Shown: positions 1 through 12,800 of the stretch, one piece after another
Numbering within the stretch: the first letter of the stretch is position 1
Layout of the letters: the number at the start of each line of letters is the position of its first letter
NCBI RefSeq assembly: GCF_027744825.2
Contig: NC_071334.1
Coordinates: 3,250,937 to 3,314,936 of the forward strand
Direction of reading: 5' to 3'
Length of the DNA: 64,000 nt
Source of the DNA: Synchiropus splendidus
Taxonomy: Eukaryota; Chordata; Actinopteri; Syngnathiformes; Callionymidae
Program-made: the position numbers and the translations under genes
The notes under the pieces: model-generated
What the model saw: the letters and a program-made list of their open reading frames with translations, nothing else
What the model was told of the DNA's origin: nothing
Database searches by the model: none

Positions 1-655
1 ACTTTTATATCAGTCAGGATCAACTTGATCAAACATGTCTGACACACTGCGACTGTTGTGAGGCCACAGTGTTTTTGGCTCCTGTTATTGGTCAACAGAG
101 CAACAAGAGGAAAGAAACATGGAGATGATGATGACAAAACATTTCAAAGTCAAACTCAGTGGACCCAACAGAGAAAAGAGCTCTGATGAAAAACAGTGTG
201 ATTCTGCTCCAATATCATGAACATGAGCTGCAGAGATGATGATTCTATTGGAGCAGATGAACATTGTCCTCAATATCTTCAATATCAAACCATAAATCCA
301 CTGGAGGAATGTGTGAAGCAGAAATGGAGACTTGAGAGAAACAAAGTCAAACTGTAGTGAAGTAGAAAACACCTGGACAAGAAGAGAAAACCAAGTGTTT
401 TCTCAGCAACATGACAAACATCAGTCACTATGATGGACAAGAAATAGCCACTAAACAGTCCATGTTGTTTCAGAAAGACTTCAGAAAAGTGGATCATTTC
501 TTTGGAAAAATCAGAAAATGAGAAGAAAAAGAGGAAGTGAATTTCTGAGCCAAAGATGAAGTGAAATCTGGAAATGGAGCTGTAACATCAGAAGAATCAC
601 TAAAGTGTCTCTAAACGTGTTTCCAGATCAACAAATATTGATCAACATGTCTGAC

Positions 656-832
656 CTGAGAGTCTCCAGGTGACAGTGTGGACTCTTCAGTCCAGCAGAC
701 AGCAGCTCCACTCCTGCATCCTTCAGGTTGATGTTCTTACTCAGGTCCAGTTGTGTCAGACTAGAGGACGGAGAGCTGAGGACTGAGGACAGAAGGGAAC
801 CACTTCTCTCTGACAGTTCACACCAGCTCAGG
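656..832 (-). CDS. Gene A LRR exon 3 (177 nt)
   Basis: Third LRR exon, reading [10 protein letters not shown] at its start and [11 protein letters not shown] in the middle. The closest relative in the window is gene C exon 52022-52198. The intron to its left (1-655) matches gene C intron sequence around 52330-52990, so the next gene A exon should lie beyond the window edge. Confidence 0.87.
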
Positions 833-3800
833 CTGTGAAAGAGACGAGTGTCATCAACAAGTGAGACTTTTTCAATCCTCTATTGTGACAAGACTTTAAA
901 GACTTGATGTGAGGAGCCACTGAACTCTTTCCATTCAGAAGATCATCATCACATTATGGTTGGAATATTTGAAGCACTTTGACACTGTGAGCACAGTTAT
1001 GAGGCAAGTTATATTTTTGAGGATCCATTTGCTTCTTGTTCAACTCCAGTGCTCTTGGTCAATCCACAACATGAAGAAACCCTCAAACATGAACATGTCA
1101 GTAGTGAAAGTGAAGTTGGGAGTTTCTTCAGAGAATATCTATCTGCACAGCATCATGAGGCAACTAGGAGTGTGCAGGATTATTTTGCAACTAAATGAGA
1201 AACAAAGATTTTCCCATCTCACTGGTTTATTTTCACCAGTGAAAGTGAGAATAATAAACAACTGTGTCTGTTACTGATCCAACCATGCGAGCTCACATTG
1301 CAGAAGCAGTTGCTTGATCTGGCACTGCTGAACTTCAGCTCAGCATTGTGGAGAGTGAAGGGTTCAAGGATGTGATTCCGGTCCTTGAACCAACAAGAAA
1401 GGTTTGTGTGGAAGTTACAACAAGAAGTAGTTGATATGTCCAATTGATTTCATCTGAAATTCAAAAGTCTTGATTTGCCTTTGGTTTCATTTTCAGACCA
1501 TCAAACAAACGGTGACCAAGAAGTACGAGGAGGAACGGGAAGGAGTGAAAATGGAAGTCCAATGTCACAGTGTGGCAGTGAGCTGCCGCAGCTGACGTGG
1601 ACATCAGTGAACATGGGGCTGACTTGGCTCTGACCTGTCACTCCATTGATGAGAATTGGCAGTTGTGTTCAGCAGTGTTGGGAGTGCAACACTTTCCACA
1701 GAGTCACACTGCAGACAATTTGGCCCAGGTCAAAAGAGGTATGATGGAGGACTGGGCCATCACCAACAAAGTCAAGTGTTTTGTAACTTTGATAGCAACG
1801 ACTAGACACCTCCAAATTCACCACTTAGTTTGCATTGCACATAGTCTTAATCTATGAGTGAGAGAATCATGTGATCTGGTCCCCGCACTTACAGCCCTCA
1901 GACACACAGCTCGGCACACTGTCTCATATTTCCGTTCAGGCACTAGAGCCCAGGAGAAGCTCGCTCAGGTGCAGCACCAGACTCTGAAACGGATCAGTGA
2001 GGTACCAACACGCTGGAACAGCAGCGATGAAATGCTGTCAAGGCTGCATGATGAGAGGGACCCAGTGTGGCTATCTCTGGCCTCTCTAAAGACAGATTTG
2101 ACTCCAGGACAGCTGATGACTTCACCATCATGAGAGAAGGACTTGCAGTGCTCGCTCCACTCCATCAAGCTACAGTGGAGTTGTCTGAAGAGAGGCGAGT
2201 GTCAGGCTCAAAGGTCATCCCCAGGATGAAAACGCTCTACCTTTCACTTGAGCGTCACGCTTCTACCTTGCACTCACAGGAAGCAATGCAACTTCATGCA
2301 CATCTGAAGCGTCGTGTCACAGACACTGCTTCCAGTGTATGAGTGTGTTAACCTTCGCAACACTTCTGGACCCCAGATTCACATCACTTGGCTTTCTCAG
2401 TTCCTCCAGGTGCACTGAGGCTGTGACCAGACTGCGGTCTGAGTGTGTTTGTGTTATCATGGCCATCACAAATGACACCCAGCCTGGACCATCAACACTG
2501 CTCTCTGCAACCACATCACACACAATTTGTGTGTTTTTGGACTGAAATGCCAATTTTGTTGTTTTGTTGTAGATGACCTGTGGCAGCACCTGGACAATGA
2601 GGTGGCAAGAGTTGTGAAAAGTGCAGCTGCCAATGCAGCGATGGAAGTGCAGCAGTACTTGGCAGAGAATATTGGCAGGATCGAAGATCCTCTGTCATCT
2701 AGGAAGAGCCAGAGGGTTGCATTTCCCAACCTCTTCTAGCTCGCAAAAGAATTCTTCTGTACGCCGGCGTCCTCTGCTCCATGTGAGCGTGAAAAAAAAT
2801 TGTAAAAACAAAACCTCCACAAGCCTCCTCACTCATTTCTACTTAGATTTTCACATGATGTTACGTGTTCACATGATTTAAAGATATATCTTCTTAATCT
2901 TTGTAATGGCCAGCAGGTGTCAGTATTCAGTGACACAGTATCAACACAGTGAGTCATTGTGTCCACACGCTTTATGATGCCTCATTTACCCATCACTACT
3001 GCATCCCTCTGAAAGACTTTCAACTATGGTTGACTTTTCAGAGTCAGTCAAGTCTCTTTTTTGGCCCATTTTTCCTGAGGAGAAGAATCTGCCTCATCCT
3101 TCTGCAGCCCTTGATCTAAGGTGTTGATGGCCTGAGGCCACACCCTCCTCGCTGCTCAAACACACATCAGTTGATATGCATCAAGCATGAATGCATGTCA
3201 GGACAGTAAGCCTTCAATAAGCCTTCAGGTTTATCCAGCTTGGAGTTGGACATGATGGATGAAATGCTGACATGGTCAATAGAATCACTTGCCTCATAAC
3301 AGTGCTCACAGTGTGTCTCCATCAGGATCAACTTGATCAAACACCAAGTCAACAACACAGTGGTGATGAACGAGCGACTCAAGTGTTGTTGTTCAAGAGG
3401 AGACTTCATCTTCACCTCCCTCTCTAACACAGTGCAGCAGAGGTTTCTTCAGAAGAGCAGACTTTCAGAGCAACTACTGACTCATTGGTTCATGCTGATG
3501 TTTGGAACATGAGCAAGTGAATGTGTTCATGTGATGTTGGTCTGATTTGGATCCTCAAGATGAAGTGGAACAGGAAATGTTTTTCAATATTCAGTTTCAG
3601 AGAAGAAAGTAGCTCAAGATGTCACTTCAGCAGATGAAGGTCATGGTTGTCTACTTCCTCTGCAAAAGCTGTGTCTCCAGTCTTCAACTCAAACATCATT
3701 TCTATTCTGTCCTGCAGTTCAAAACAAAGAGGGAGAAATTTGACTCCATCAACAAAGTCTGAGCAGAGATGGAAACGTCCACCTGGAGAAAGAGAAGGTT

Positions 3801-6800
3801 GGAGCATTTCTTGGTTCCACTTTAGAAGCTCAAACACACGACTACAGGGGGAACCTGCTGAAGACTTATGCCACTGAGAATCAGCAGCTTCATTGAAGAG
3901 TAAAGTGATGAGAAAACTGTGACTCTCAGAAGCTGCAGTCTCCACCTCTGACTTTCACTTTTCAGCTCTGAAGCTGGACAGATGATGTGTTCTGACCTGA
4001 GAGTCTCCAGGTGACAGTGTGGACTCTTCAGTCCAGCAGACAGCAGCTCCACTCCTGCATCCTTCAGGTCCCAGTTCCAGCTCAGGTCCAGTTGTGTCAG
4101 ACTAGAGGACGGAGAGCTGAGGACTGAGGACAGAAGGGAACCACTTCTCTCTGACAGTCCACAGAAGCTCAGTCTGTGAAAGAGACGAGTGTCATCAACA
4201 AGTGAGACTTTTTCAATCCTCTATTGTGACAAGACTTTAAAGACTTGATGTGAGGAGCCACTGAACTCTTTCCATTCAGAAGATCATCATCACATTATTG
4301 TTGGAATATTTGAAGCACTTTTATATCAGTCAGACAGTGGTGGTCGTCAGGGCCTTCATGACCTTCTCTACTGGCCAAACACAACCAGAAATCAAGGGCA
4401 TATTTGTCATAAAAGTAAATGCCATTTTAATGCATTTTCCACTCTCTCTCTATATATATGTTAAACAGCACGTCCCAGTCTTGTTTTTGTAGGTTGAAGC
4501 TTTTATCCAATCAGCATTCAGCTGGCTTGTGTTGCCAGACTGTATGAAATCAGTCCAAGGCCTTCAGCAGCAACAGAGCAGGCGCACGTGCACTCTGGGT
4601 GAACCAGCACATATAGTTGAAGGACAGTTGTGAGAGCCAATCAGATCAGGAGTTGGAGACAGCAAGGCCTCCAACTGGCCTCATATTGAAGGTGACTTGT
4701 ACCCGTCCTGTGACTAGATTGTGACTTGATGATGTTGTGTTGCAGTGTTTGCATTTGTTATGAGCCTCCCTGGCCACCGTAGATACTCACTGGATCATTT
4801 CCGGACCAACCACTACTTTTTTCTGGAACATTGTGGCTTAAACTTACGTGGATTTTTATGCGAAAACAACCAATGAAACCAAAGATGTTCAGTGAAATTC
4901 CAGCACTTATTGCGCTGGTCTCCGCCCCTGCATTTCCCCGGAATCTCCAGCCGCACCTGCTGAAAACCCAGGCCGAGAAAGGGTTTGTTTGCCACGTCCA
5001 ATCAAGCGATGACCGCAGGCTGAGCCCTCGGTGAGTGCACATGTTTTAGATCTTGATTGTTTTCAGGGTTCATATGTTAATGACGGCTGCTCTGGCGCAG
5101 CTGAGTGACTGGACTCAGTAAGAGACACGTTACTTCTGCTGCTGTCAGCAAATTGTGGCTGTCTGGTTGGAACTGTTCCCATATGAAACTGCACATGAGG
5201 GTGTCTGTCACATATCAACAAGCATGTCGGTGCACCGCGGCTTCAATGAGAGCTGCTACGCCATCAGAGTTTTCTCTTTTTAAAGATGGAATCTCATGTG
5301 ATCAAACCTATGAAAATGAAGTGGAAACATGGAAACAAGCAGCTGACACAAAACGCATCATGGAGGTGGACATGAATGGAAGGGTTTTCGCCCTGTGATT
5401 TGCAGGGAAAATCCCAGAAGAAACATCATCACTGAAGTCCATTGCTGGCAGAACTCAAGTTGCACATTGGGCGACTTGATCAGATGACTCTTTTTGGTCA
5501 ACAGAGCAACTAGAGCAGGCCTGGCCAACCTGAGGCTTCCGAGCCACATGCGGCTCTTTACAGAATGAGCCACGAACTGGCTGTGATTTTGATCAAGTTG
5601 CTATTCAGATTGTTTATACAGGAAATAAGACGAAAAAGTAAGAGCTATTCCAACAAAATATCAAAATATTGTTCAAAGACTGTGACATGAGTTTAACTTT
5701 GGAACATAAACAATAAACCTGGCAGCACGTGCTCCAAGCCGCCGCCCCCCGGCTCAGAGCACGTTCAATACTGATGTGATCCACGGTCCTAAGACCGTCA
5801 TCAGATCCACGATCAACACGATTTTACATGACCTAGTTCCACGTTTCACTTTGTCATTCCCTAAACTAAACGTATGGCTTGTGTTTCACCTATTATTCAC
5901 TGTTGATCATCGTGGAGTCTGTTTAATTCAGTGGAGTGAAGCTGAGACTGTCCAGTGTGCAGCGTCGCTCACAGAACACAGACTGGGCTGATGTTATTGG
6001 TGACATGAGGCACGTAAAAAAAAATATATATATATATATAAAAATATAGAAGATAGCACACATTTCTATCGATGCCACTTGATATTCCGATTTTAAAATG
6101 TATGAATTTTAAAAATACATGCACAAGAGACATATGCCGGAAGTGAAGCAGCAACCTTGTGACACACAGGGATGAGCTTTAACCACTATACTGCCGCGAG
6201 GTCACGTGACCAGCTGTGTGAGGTGAGCCTTACAGCCTGACACATTTGTAGGATGAGGCACTTTTCAGCAGCACAGTAAAACAATGTGGCTCCTAGCTTC
6301 CGACTCGGTGGCCACCCCTGAACTAGAGAAAAGAAACATGGCGATGATGATGACAAAACATTACAAAGTCAAACTCAGTGGACCCAACAGAGAAAGGAGC
6401 AAAGACGAAGTGAAATCTAGAAATGGAGCTGTAACATCAGAAGAATCACTAAAGTGTCTCTAAACGTGTTTCCAGATCAATAAATATTGATCAACATGTC
6501 TGACCTGAGAGTCTCCAGGTGACAGTGTGGACTCTTCAGTCCAGCAGACAGCAGCTCCAGTCCTGCATCCTCCAGGTTGCTCCAGCTCAGGTCCAGTTGT
6601 GTCAGACTAGAGGACGGAGAGCTGAGGACTGAGGACAGAAGGGAACCACTTCTCTCTGACAGCCAACAGCTGCTCAGTCTGAATAAAATGAAGAAGGAAA
6701 TCAAACGTTCATGTCCAGTTCACATGAGGGCTGTAACCAGATCAGATTTGTGCTTGACGATTATCGCGGGCAAAACACGTCACGCTAACGATATTATCAC

Positions 6801-9800
6801 GACATGGATCAAAATGTGAAGAACGATGCTGCAGTCACTGAAATCCATCTGTAACTTGATGCTGTGTGTTTCCTCTCCAGTTGCCAAAGGAAAGAACAGC
6901 CTCTCCACTCCACTGCTGTCATCACTGAGGTTTCCAAATGAAGACCTGACTGGAACACTTCCTTTCCCTGCTCATACAACTCACTCTCTCTGCTGTCCAA
7001 AATCTTCAGGCTGCTGAATGCCAAGCTTGGATTTCCCCCCTTTCCAAGGTCCATGAGCTCAGCATTGTTTTGGAGTGGAACACAGTGTCTCCTAGTGAGG
7101 ACTGTCAGAGTCTCAGCCTCTTCCCTGCGCCTCATGACTCTCTGGGAGCTCATTGTTGTTTCAAACTGCTGCAGGACTCGGAGCCAGATTTGGAGCCAGA
7201 CGGAACGTCGGTGGAATTGAATGTTTTAACTCAACCAACGGTGGGAACCTGGAGGAGCCATAGAACTGCTACGAAGCTTTGGGTTGAAACAGAGCGACTC
7301 CGGTCTGGAGTTTTAGAGCAGCGTTGCTCTGTGACTCCTGATCCAAACACTGTCCATCAAAATGGCTTCCCTGACTGTCTGACACAAGTTGTGGGAGGAT
7401 GAAGAACTGAGGTGGTAGATGGTATTTTAGCGCTGAACATCTGCCTCTCTGTCATTCAAAAGCACCTTCACTCCCCGCTCTGTGCTGATGAGCACGAGTG
7501 GTGTTCAGAAGCTGAGCGTGGATGAGGACATCAAACTTTGAGGAGAGGATTGAGGCTCACGACGGCAGGCGCCGTGCTTGTTGTCATCCATCAGGATTTC
7601 TGTCTAGTCGACACGCGCAAACTCATCACTGGCACCATGGCGGCACCAGTTCCCACGGTTGCACGACGCCAGGAGTCAGCGCTTCACTTTCCTGTTCCGC
7701 ATGTCGGCTTCAGTCGGAGATGGAGCCGTTTACACGACATTGAAAATTCATTTTTTAATATTGCGATGATCGTCAACAGCAGTATAACGCAACAGCCCTA
7801 GTTCACATCATCAGAGGTGTTTCAGGTTTCAGTGTTTGATCCACTTACAGAACTTTCTTTGAAGCTTGGACCATCGGCAGCAGCCTCTCAAGAGCCTCCT
7901 CTGAAAGAGGGTAATATTGGCCATAGTTGATCAGATTATAATCTTGAGTAAAGTATTTCTTCAGGTCAAACACGTCCAGATCTTCCTCTGAGGACAGTAA
8001 GATGAAGGCCAGGGTGGACCATTGAGCTGGAGACAGTTGATCTGTGGAGAGAGCTCCTGATCTCAGCTGCTGTTGGACCTGCTCCACTAGAGAAGTGTCC
8101 TTCACTTCACTCAGACAGTGGAACAGATTGATGATTCTCTCTGGAGACACTTTCTCACTTATCTTCTTCTTGATGAGCTCTGCTGTGTCCTGATGGGTCC
8201 AGGAGCTACTTCCTGTCTGTGTCAACAAACCTGGAAGGAGCCTCTGGTTGGTCTGCAGAGAAAGACCCAGAAGGAAGCGCAGGAACAAGTCCAGATGTCC
8301 ATTTGGACTTTCTAAAGCAACACTTGTTGCTGACTGGTAGAACTGTTTGATGAGATGCTTGTTTCCTATTGTTTGGTGTGGATGGAGCAGGTTGACTCCA
8401 GAGTTGAAGAACTTCAGGTGGACATGAAGAGCAGCCAGAAACTCCTGGAGACTCAGGTGGATGAAGCAGAAGACCTTGTCCTGATACAGTCCTCTCTCCT
8501 CTCTGAAGATCTGTGTGAAGACTCCTGAGTAAAGTGCAGCAGCTGTGATGTCGATGCCACACTCTGTGAGGTCTGATTCATAGAAGATCAAGTTTCCTCT
8601 CTGCAGCTGCTCAAAAGCCAGTTTTCCCAGAGACTCCATCATCTTCCTGCTCTCAGGATCCCAAACTGGGTCCGTCCCAGCTCCTCCATGGTACTTGAGC
8701 TTCTTGACTTTGGCCTGAACCACCAGGAAGTGGATGTACATCTCAGTCAGGGTCTTGGGCAGCTCTCCGGTCTCTCTGCTCTTCAACATGTCCTCCAGAA
8801 CTGTGGCAGTGATCCAGCAGAAGATGGGGATGTTACACATGATGTAGAGGCTTCGTGAGCTCCGGATGTGAGACATGACGGTGGTCTGCTCCTCATCTCT
8901 GAACCTCTTCCTGAAGTACTCCTCCTTCTGGAGGTCAGTGAACCCTCTGACCTCTGTCACCATGTCCACACACTCAGGAGGGATCTGATTGGCTGCTGCA
9001 GGTCGTGTGGTGATCCAGAGCTGAGCTGAGGGAAGCAGCTTCCCCCTGATGAGGTTGGTCAGCAGGACGTCTACTGAGGTGGACTCTGTAGCTGCTGTCA
9101 GGACCCGACTGTTGAAGTCCAGAGGGAGTCGACACTCGTCCAGACCGTCCAAGATGAACAGAACCTGGACTCCTTCAAAGCTGCTGAGTCCTGAGTCTTT
9201 GGTTTCAGGAAAGAAGAGATGAACAAGTTCCACCAAACTCAACTTCTTCTCTTTCAGCAGGTTCAGCTCTCTGAAGGTGAAAGGAAACACCAGCTGGAAG
9301 TTGTGGTGGGCTTTGTCTTCAGCCCAGTCCAGAGTCAGCTTCTGTGTCAGGAGGGTCTTCCCAATGCCAGCCACGCCCTTCGTCAGCAGGCTCCTGATTG
9401 GTGGGTCTGTGTCAGGTGAGGCTTTAAAGAGGTCTTCTGGTCTGATGGTAGTTCCTGGTCTGGTCTGCTTCCTGGTTGCTGCTTCGATCTGTCGGACCTC
9501 GTGCTCCTGGTTGACCTGCTCTGTGCCCCCCTCAGTGATGTAGAGCTCTGTGTAGATCTGATTCAGAGGGGCAGAGTTTCCTGCTCTAGCGACCCCCTCA
9601 GACACACTGTGGAACTTCTTCTGCAGGCTCCTCTTCAGTCGCCCTGCACACACTCCAGCGCCACTTCCTGAATGAAGAGAGAAGTCACATGATCAGAGGA
9701 GTCAAGATGCCAGTGACTCTCTGACACATGCAGAATCAGCATTTCTTGGCTCTGTCAAGGATTTCAGGAACATTTGGCATGACTCATCTGAAGAACAGCT

Positions 9801-12800
9801 CAGTGCACATCAATGAGGAGTTTCTGGGGAGTGAGGAAGAGGAGAGCTGAGCTACTGCCTGCGATGAAGGAGGCACAAGCAAGAGGAGATGATGGCATCA
9901 TCAGCTCCGACCACCTTTGACTGTGAGGCCAAGGAGAAGTGACTGAGCAGTGTGGAGACCCCCAAATCCAAAGTTGAGCTCCAGGTTGATGTGACCTGTC
10001 AAAAGCCTGGTGCCATAAAAGGCTTGAGGATGACTCATATTCATGTGAACAGTTGGAGAAATACACTTGGTGACATTAGTAGTTGGATTGATGGAGAAAT
10101 GATGAAGACACTTGCTGTCTCAGAAACACATTTAGACCTTTCAGTCACATGTGTGGAGGCACATCAGGCCCAAACACATCCCCATCATGGTGAGAACTGA
10201 TGGGGATGTTTTGGGGGGGAGTCGTCTTCCAGTCAGGGTCAGGTATATTCTCAAACATCTCATGAGGAGAGAAAGAATGGTGGCAGTGTAGCGGCTGAGA
10301 AAAGGCCCTGCTAGGTTTCTATCAAACATTCGCCCCCAAATTCTCAAGTTATGAAAAGAAACAGCAGTTGTTTCAATGAATGGTTTGTGAGCTCTTGACA
10401 GCTGCACTATCCATTATTAGCCAGCAGATGGTGCTGATGCGCAAATGTCATCTCCCTTGTCATGTGACACATTTCCAATGTCTTCGAGGAGAGAGTGGAG
10501 TCAACATCCATTCACTCAAGGGAAGCTTTCTTTCAAAATCACAGCTGCAGAAGCTGCGAAGCCTTTGCAGCGACAGCTGAGGAGGAAGGACCAGTGGAAT
10601 CACCTGGATCCATCACCCCAGTTATAGTCTGTGATGACATGAATCCTCTGTTTTTCTCTGACTTGGCTTCATTGTCTTGACTTGGTTTCAGTCATGTGTT
10701 GCTCCATGTGTCACGTTGTGTCATGTTGTGTGATGTGTGTTTGTTGAGGACCCCTGGAAGAGGAGCAGCTTCTTTGGTGGCAGTTAATGTGGATCCTCAG
10801 AAGAAAAGAAGTTATTGTAGAAGGTGAAGCTGGAGGAAGATCTTCAGCTTCAGATGCTGGTTCTTCTACTTCAGACGGACTCATAGATCTGATGCACACC
10901 TGTCCTTCATCTTCATCATGTTGGAGGTGTTTGAATGTTCTTACTGCTCCACAGACGCTGGGCCAGATCCTCCTCCTCCATGTTCCTCAGGAGGTGAACT
11001 GTGATCTTCAGGAATTCTTCTCTGATGCTCCTCCACTGCTCCTCTTCCTCAGTGTCTGGAGGGTCTGGCTCATTCGGACTCAGAAGCTTCCAGACTCTGT
11101 TCACATAGCTAAGGAACTTCTGCTCCAGTCGCTGGAACAGAATCAGAACAGAAGAAAGTCAGATGATGGGGGATCATGTCCAGAAGGTTTCAAGTTGGAT
11201 CCAGCTGAAGTTAGACTCAACAGAAGGAACCTCTCGGATTAGATCCTTCACTTGTTCATGTTTATACCTGCCGTGCAGAGTCCAGATGTTGTTGACCACT
11301 GACAAGCTCTGAGCTCTGATGGTCCTCTCTGAGGAGAAGAGATGAGGTCAGACAGTCAATAAGCTCTCGTCATGTTGAAGGTTCTAAACATCAGTGTGGA
11401 CACAATCTAATGAGGAGGTTCCTCCCAGACCTCAAGCTGATTCCCCTGCTGACCACTAGATGTCCCTACACTGCTGCACCCGACCAACGATTGAGGGTCA
11501 GAATTGTGGCTGTGTCGCCCCCTACTGGTGTGGTGAGTCACTACATTGTAGAGCGGACAGAAGTGATTGAAATGTGTGCAGCTGTGGACGTGGTCACTTT
11601 CCTGGTCAAGAGGAGACACATCTCTGTTTTCATGAGTCCCTGTGTCCGTGTGGACCTGAGAGTCTCACACTTGGACCTTCTCACCTTGGAGCTGAAGACG
11701 CCGCTCCTCCTCTGAGGTTAATATATCTCCACATCGAGCCATCACTCTTCAGAGACACACAGCTGGGTCCAGGTCCAGGTCCAGATCCAGATCCACATTG
11801 TATTGGCTGCAGCGCAGATCTACAACACAGAAGGTGCAGTGAGAATGAGGATGGAGGAGAGACAGGAGCTCTGACCTGGAGGACAGTCCTCATCTCACCT
11901 CTGAGCTTTGGTCCCAGCTCCTTTAGAGGGGGGGTCTCCCTCCTCTCTGCCCCGAGTCTCAGCAGAGGCGTCACCTTCACACAAACACAACAGGTCTCAT
12001 GAGATTCTCTTCCATCTTCTCTTCCCTGGTGGAAGTGATTCCATCCCTCTGTTCTCCACAGCTTCTCTGAGGTCGGGTCGCGGGGGCAGCAGCAGAGCAA
12101 AGACGCCCAGGCGTCAGTCTCCCCAGAACCCTCCTCACTTCTGAGGTTTTAACACAACCAAAAGATTCCACTTCAGCAGGAGACTTTCATAAAGCTTCTT
12201 TGTTATGCATCTGTAAAAATATCAGATTATTATATTTATTAAGAAACACTATTTTGATGGATTCAAGATGACGGTCAAGTGAATTCTTCCTCCCCAACTA
12301 TCCAACTATAGTCTTCTATACTTTGAGGTCCGCATTTCGAATGCCGAAGACGACGCCGCTGTCATGAAAGCTAAAGTCACCTCTCTTGAACGACGGAATG
12401 AAGAACTGGAGGAAAAGGTGACAGGTGCTGCAGCTTTTTGGATGAATAGATTCCAGAAACACTTGATGTAAGCAAACCCTAGATAACCATTGAGCACGCC
12501 CACAGGATTGGATACTGACGCAAAGCTGGAACCCAAGAACCATCATCATGAGGTTTTTAAACAAAAGGGAAAAAGTGGATGTAATGAGAGTGACGCGACT
12601 GAAGAAGGAGGTCATATACAAGGACAAACAAGTTTGTTTCTATAGTGACACATGAAAACAAGACTCGAGCGTTCAACACACCAACAAACAGACATCTTCG
12701 TCAGGAAAGTGCAGCGAAAACTCAAACTGACAAACCCTTTTGTGAGCATGGCAACAATGTCAGGGTTGAAGTGATTTAGATAAGTCATGTTTACATTTTA

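Noticed and set aside
85..497. Open frames on the minus strand repeated at 52424-52836
   Set aside because: Both lie in matching introns between LRR exons. They are shared because the introns are paralogous; no start context or domain supports coding.
9653..9667. Possible translation start at the beginning of the NACHT exon
   Set aside because: The codon is GTG and lies just inside a splice acceptor with upstream exons in phase; the real start is the ATG at 19675.
10165..10220. Inverted repeat ACATCCCCATCA/TGATGGGGATGT
   Set aside because: Short isolated hairpin in an intron with no terminator, RNA gene or element context.
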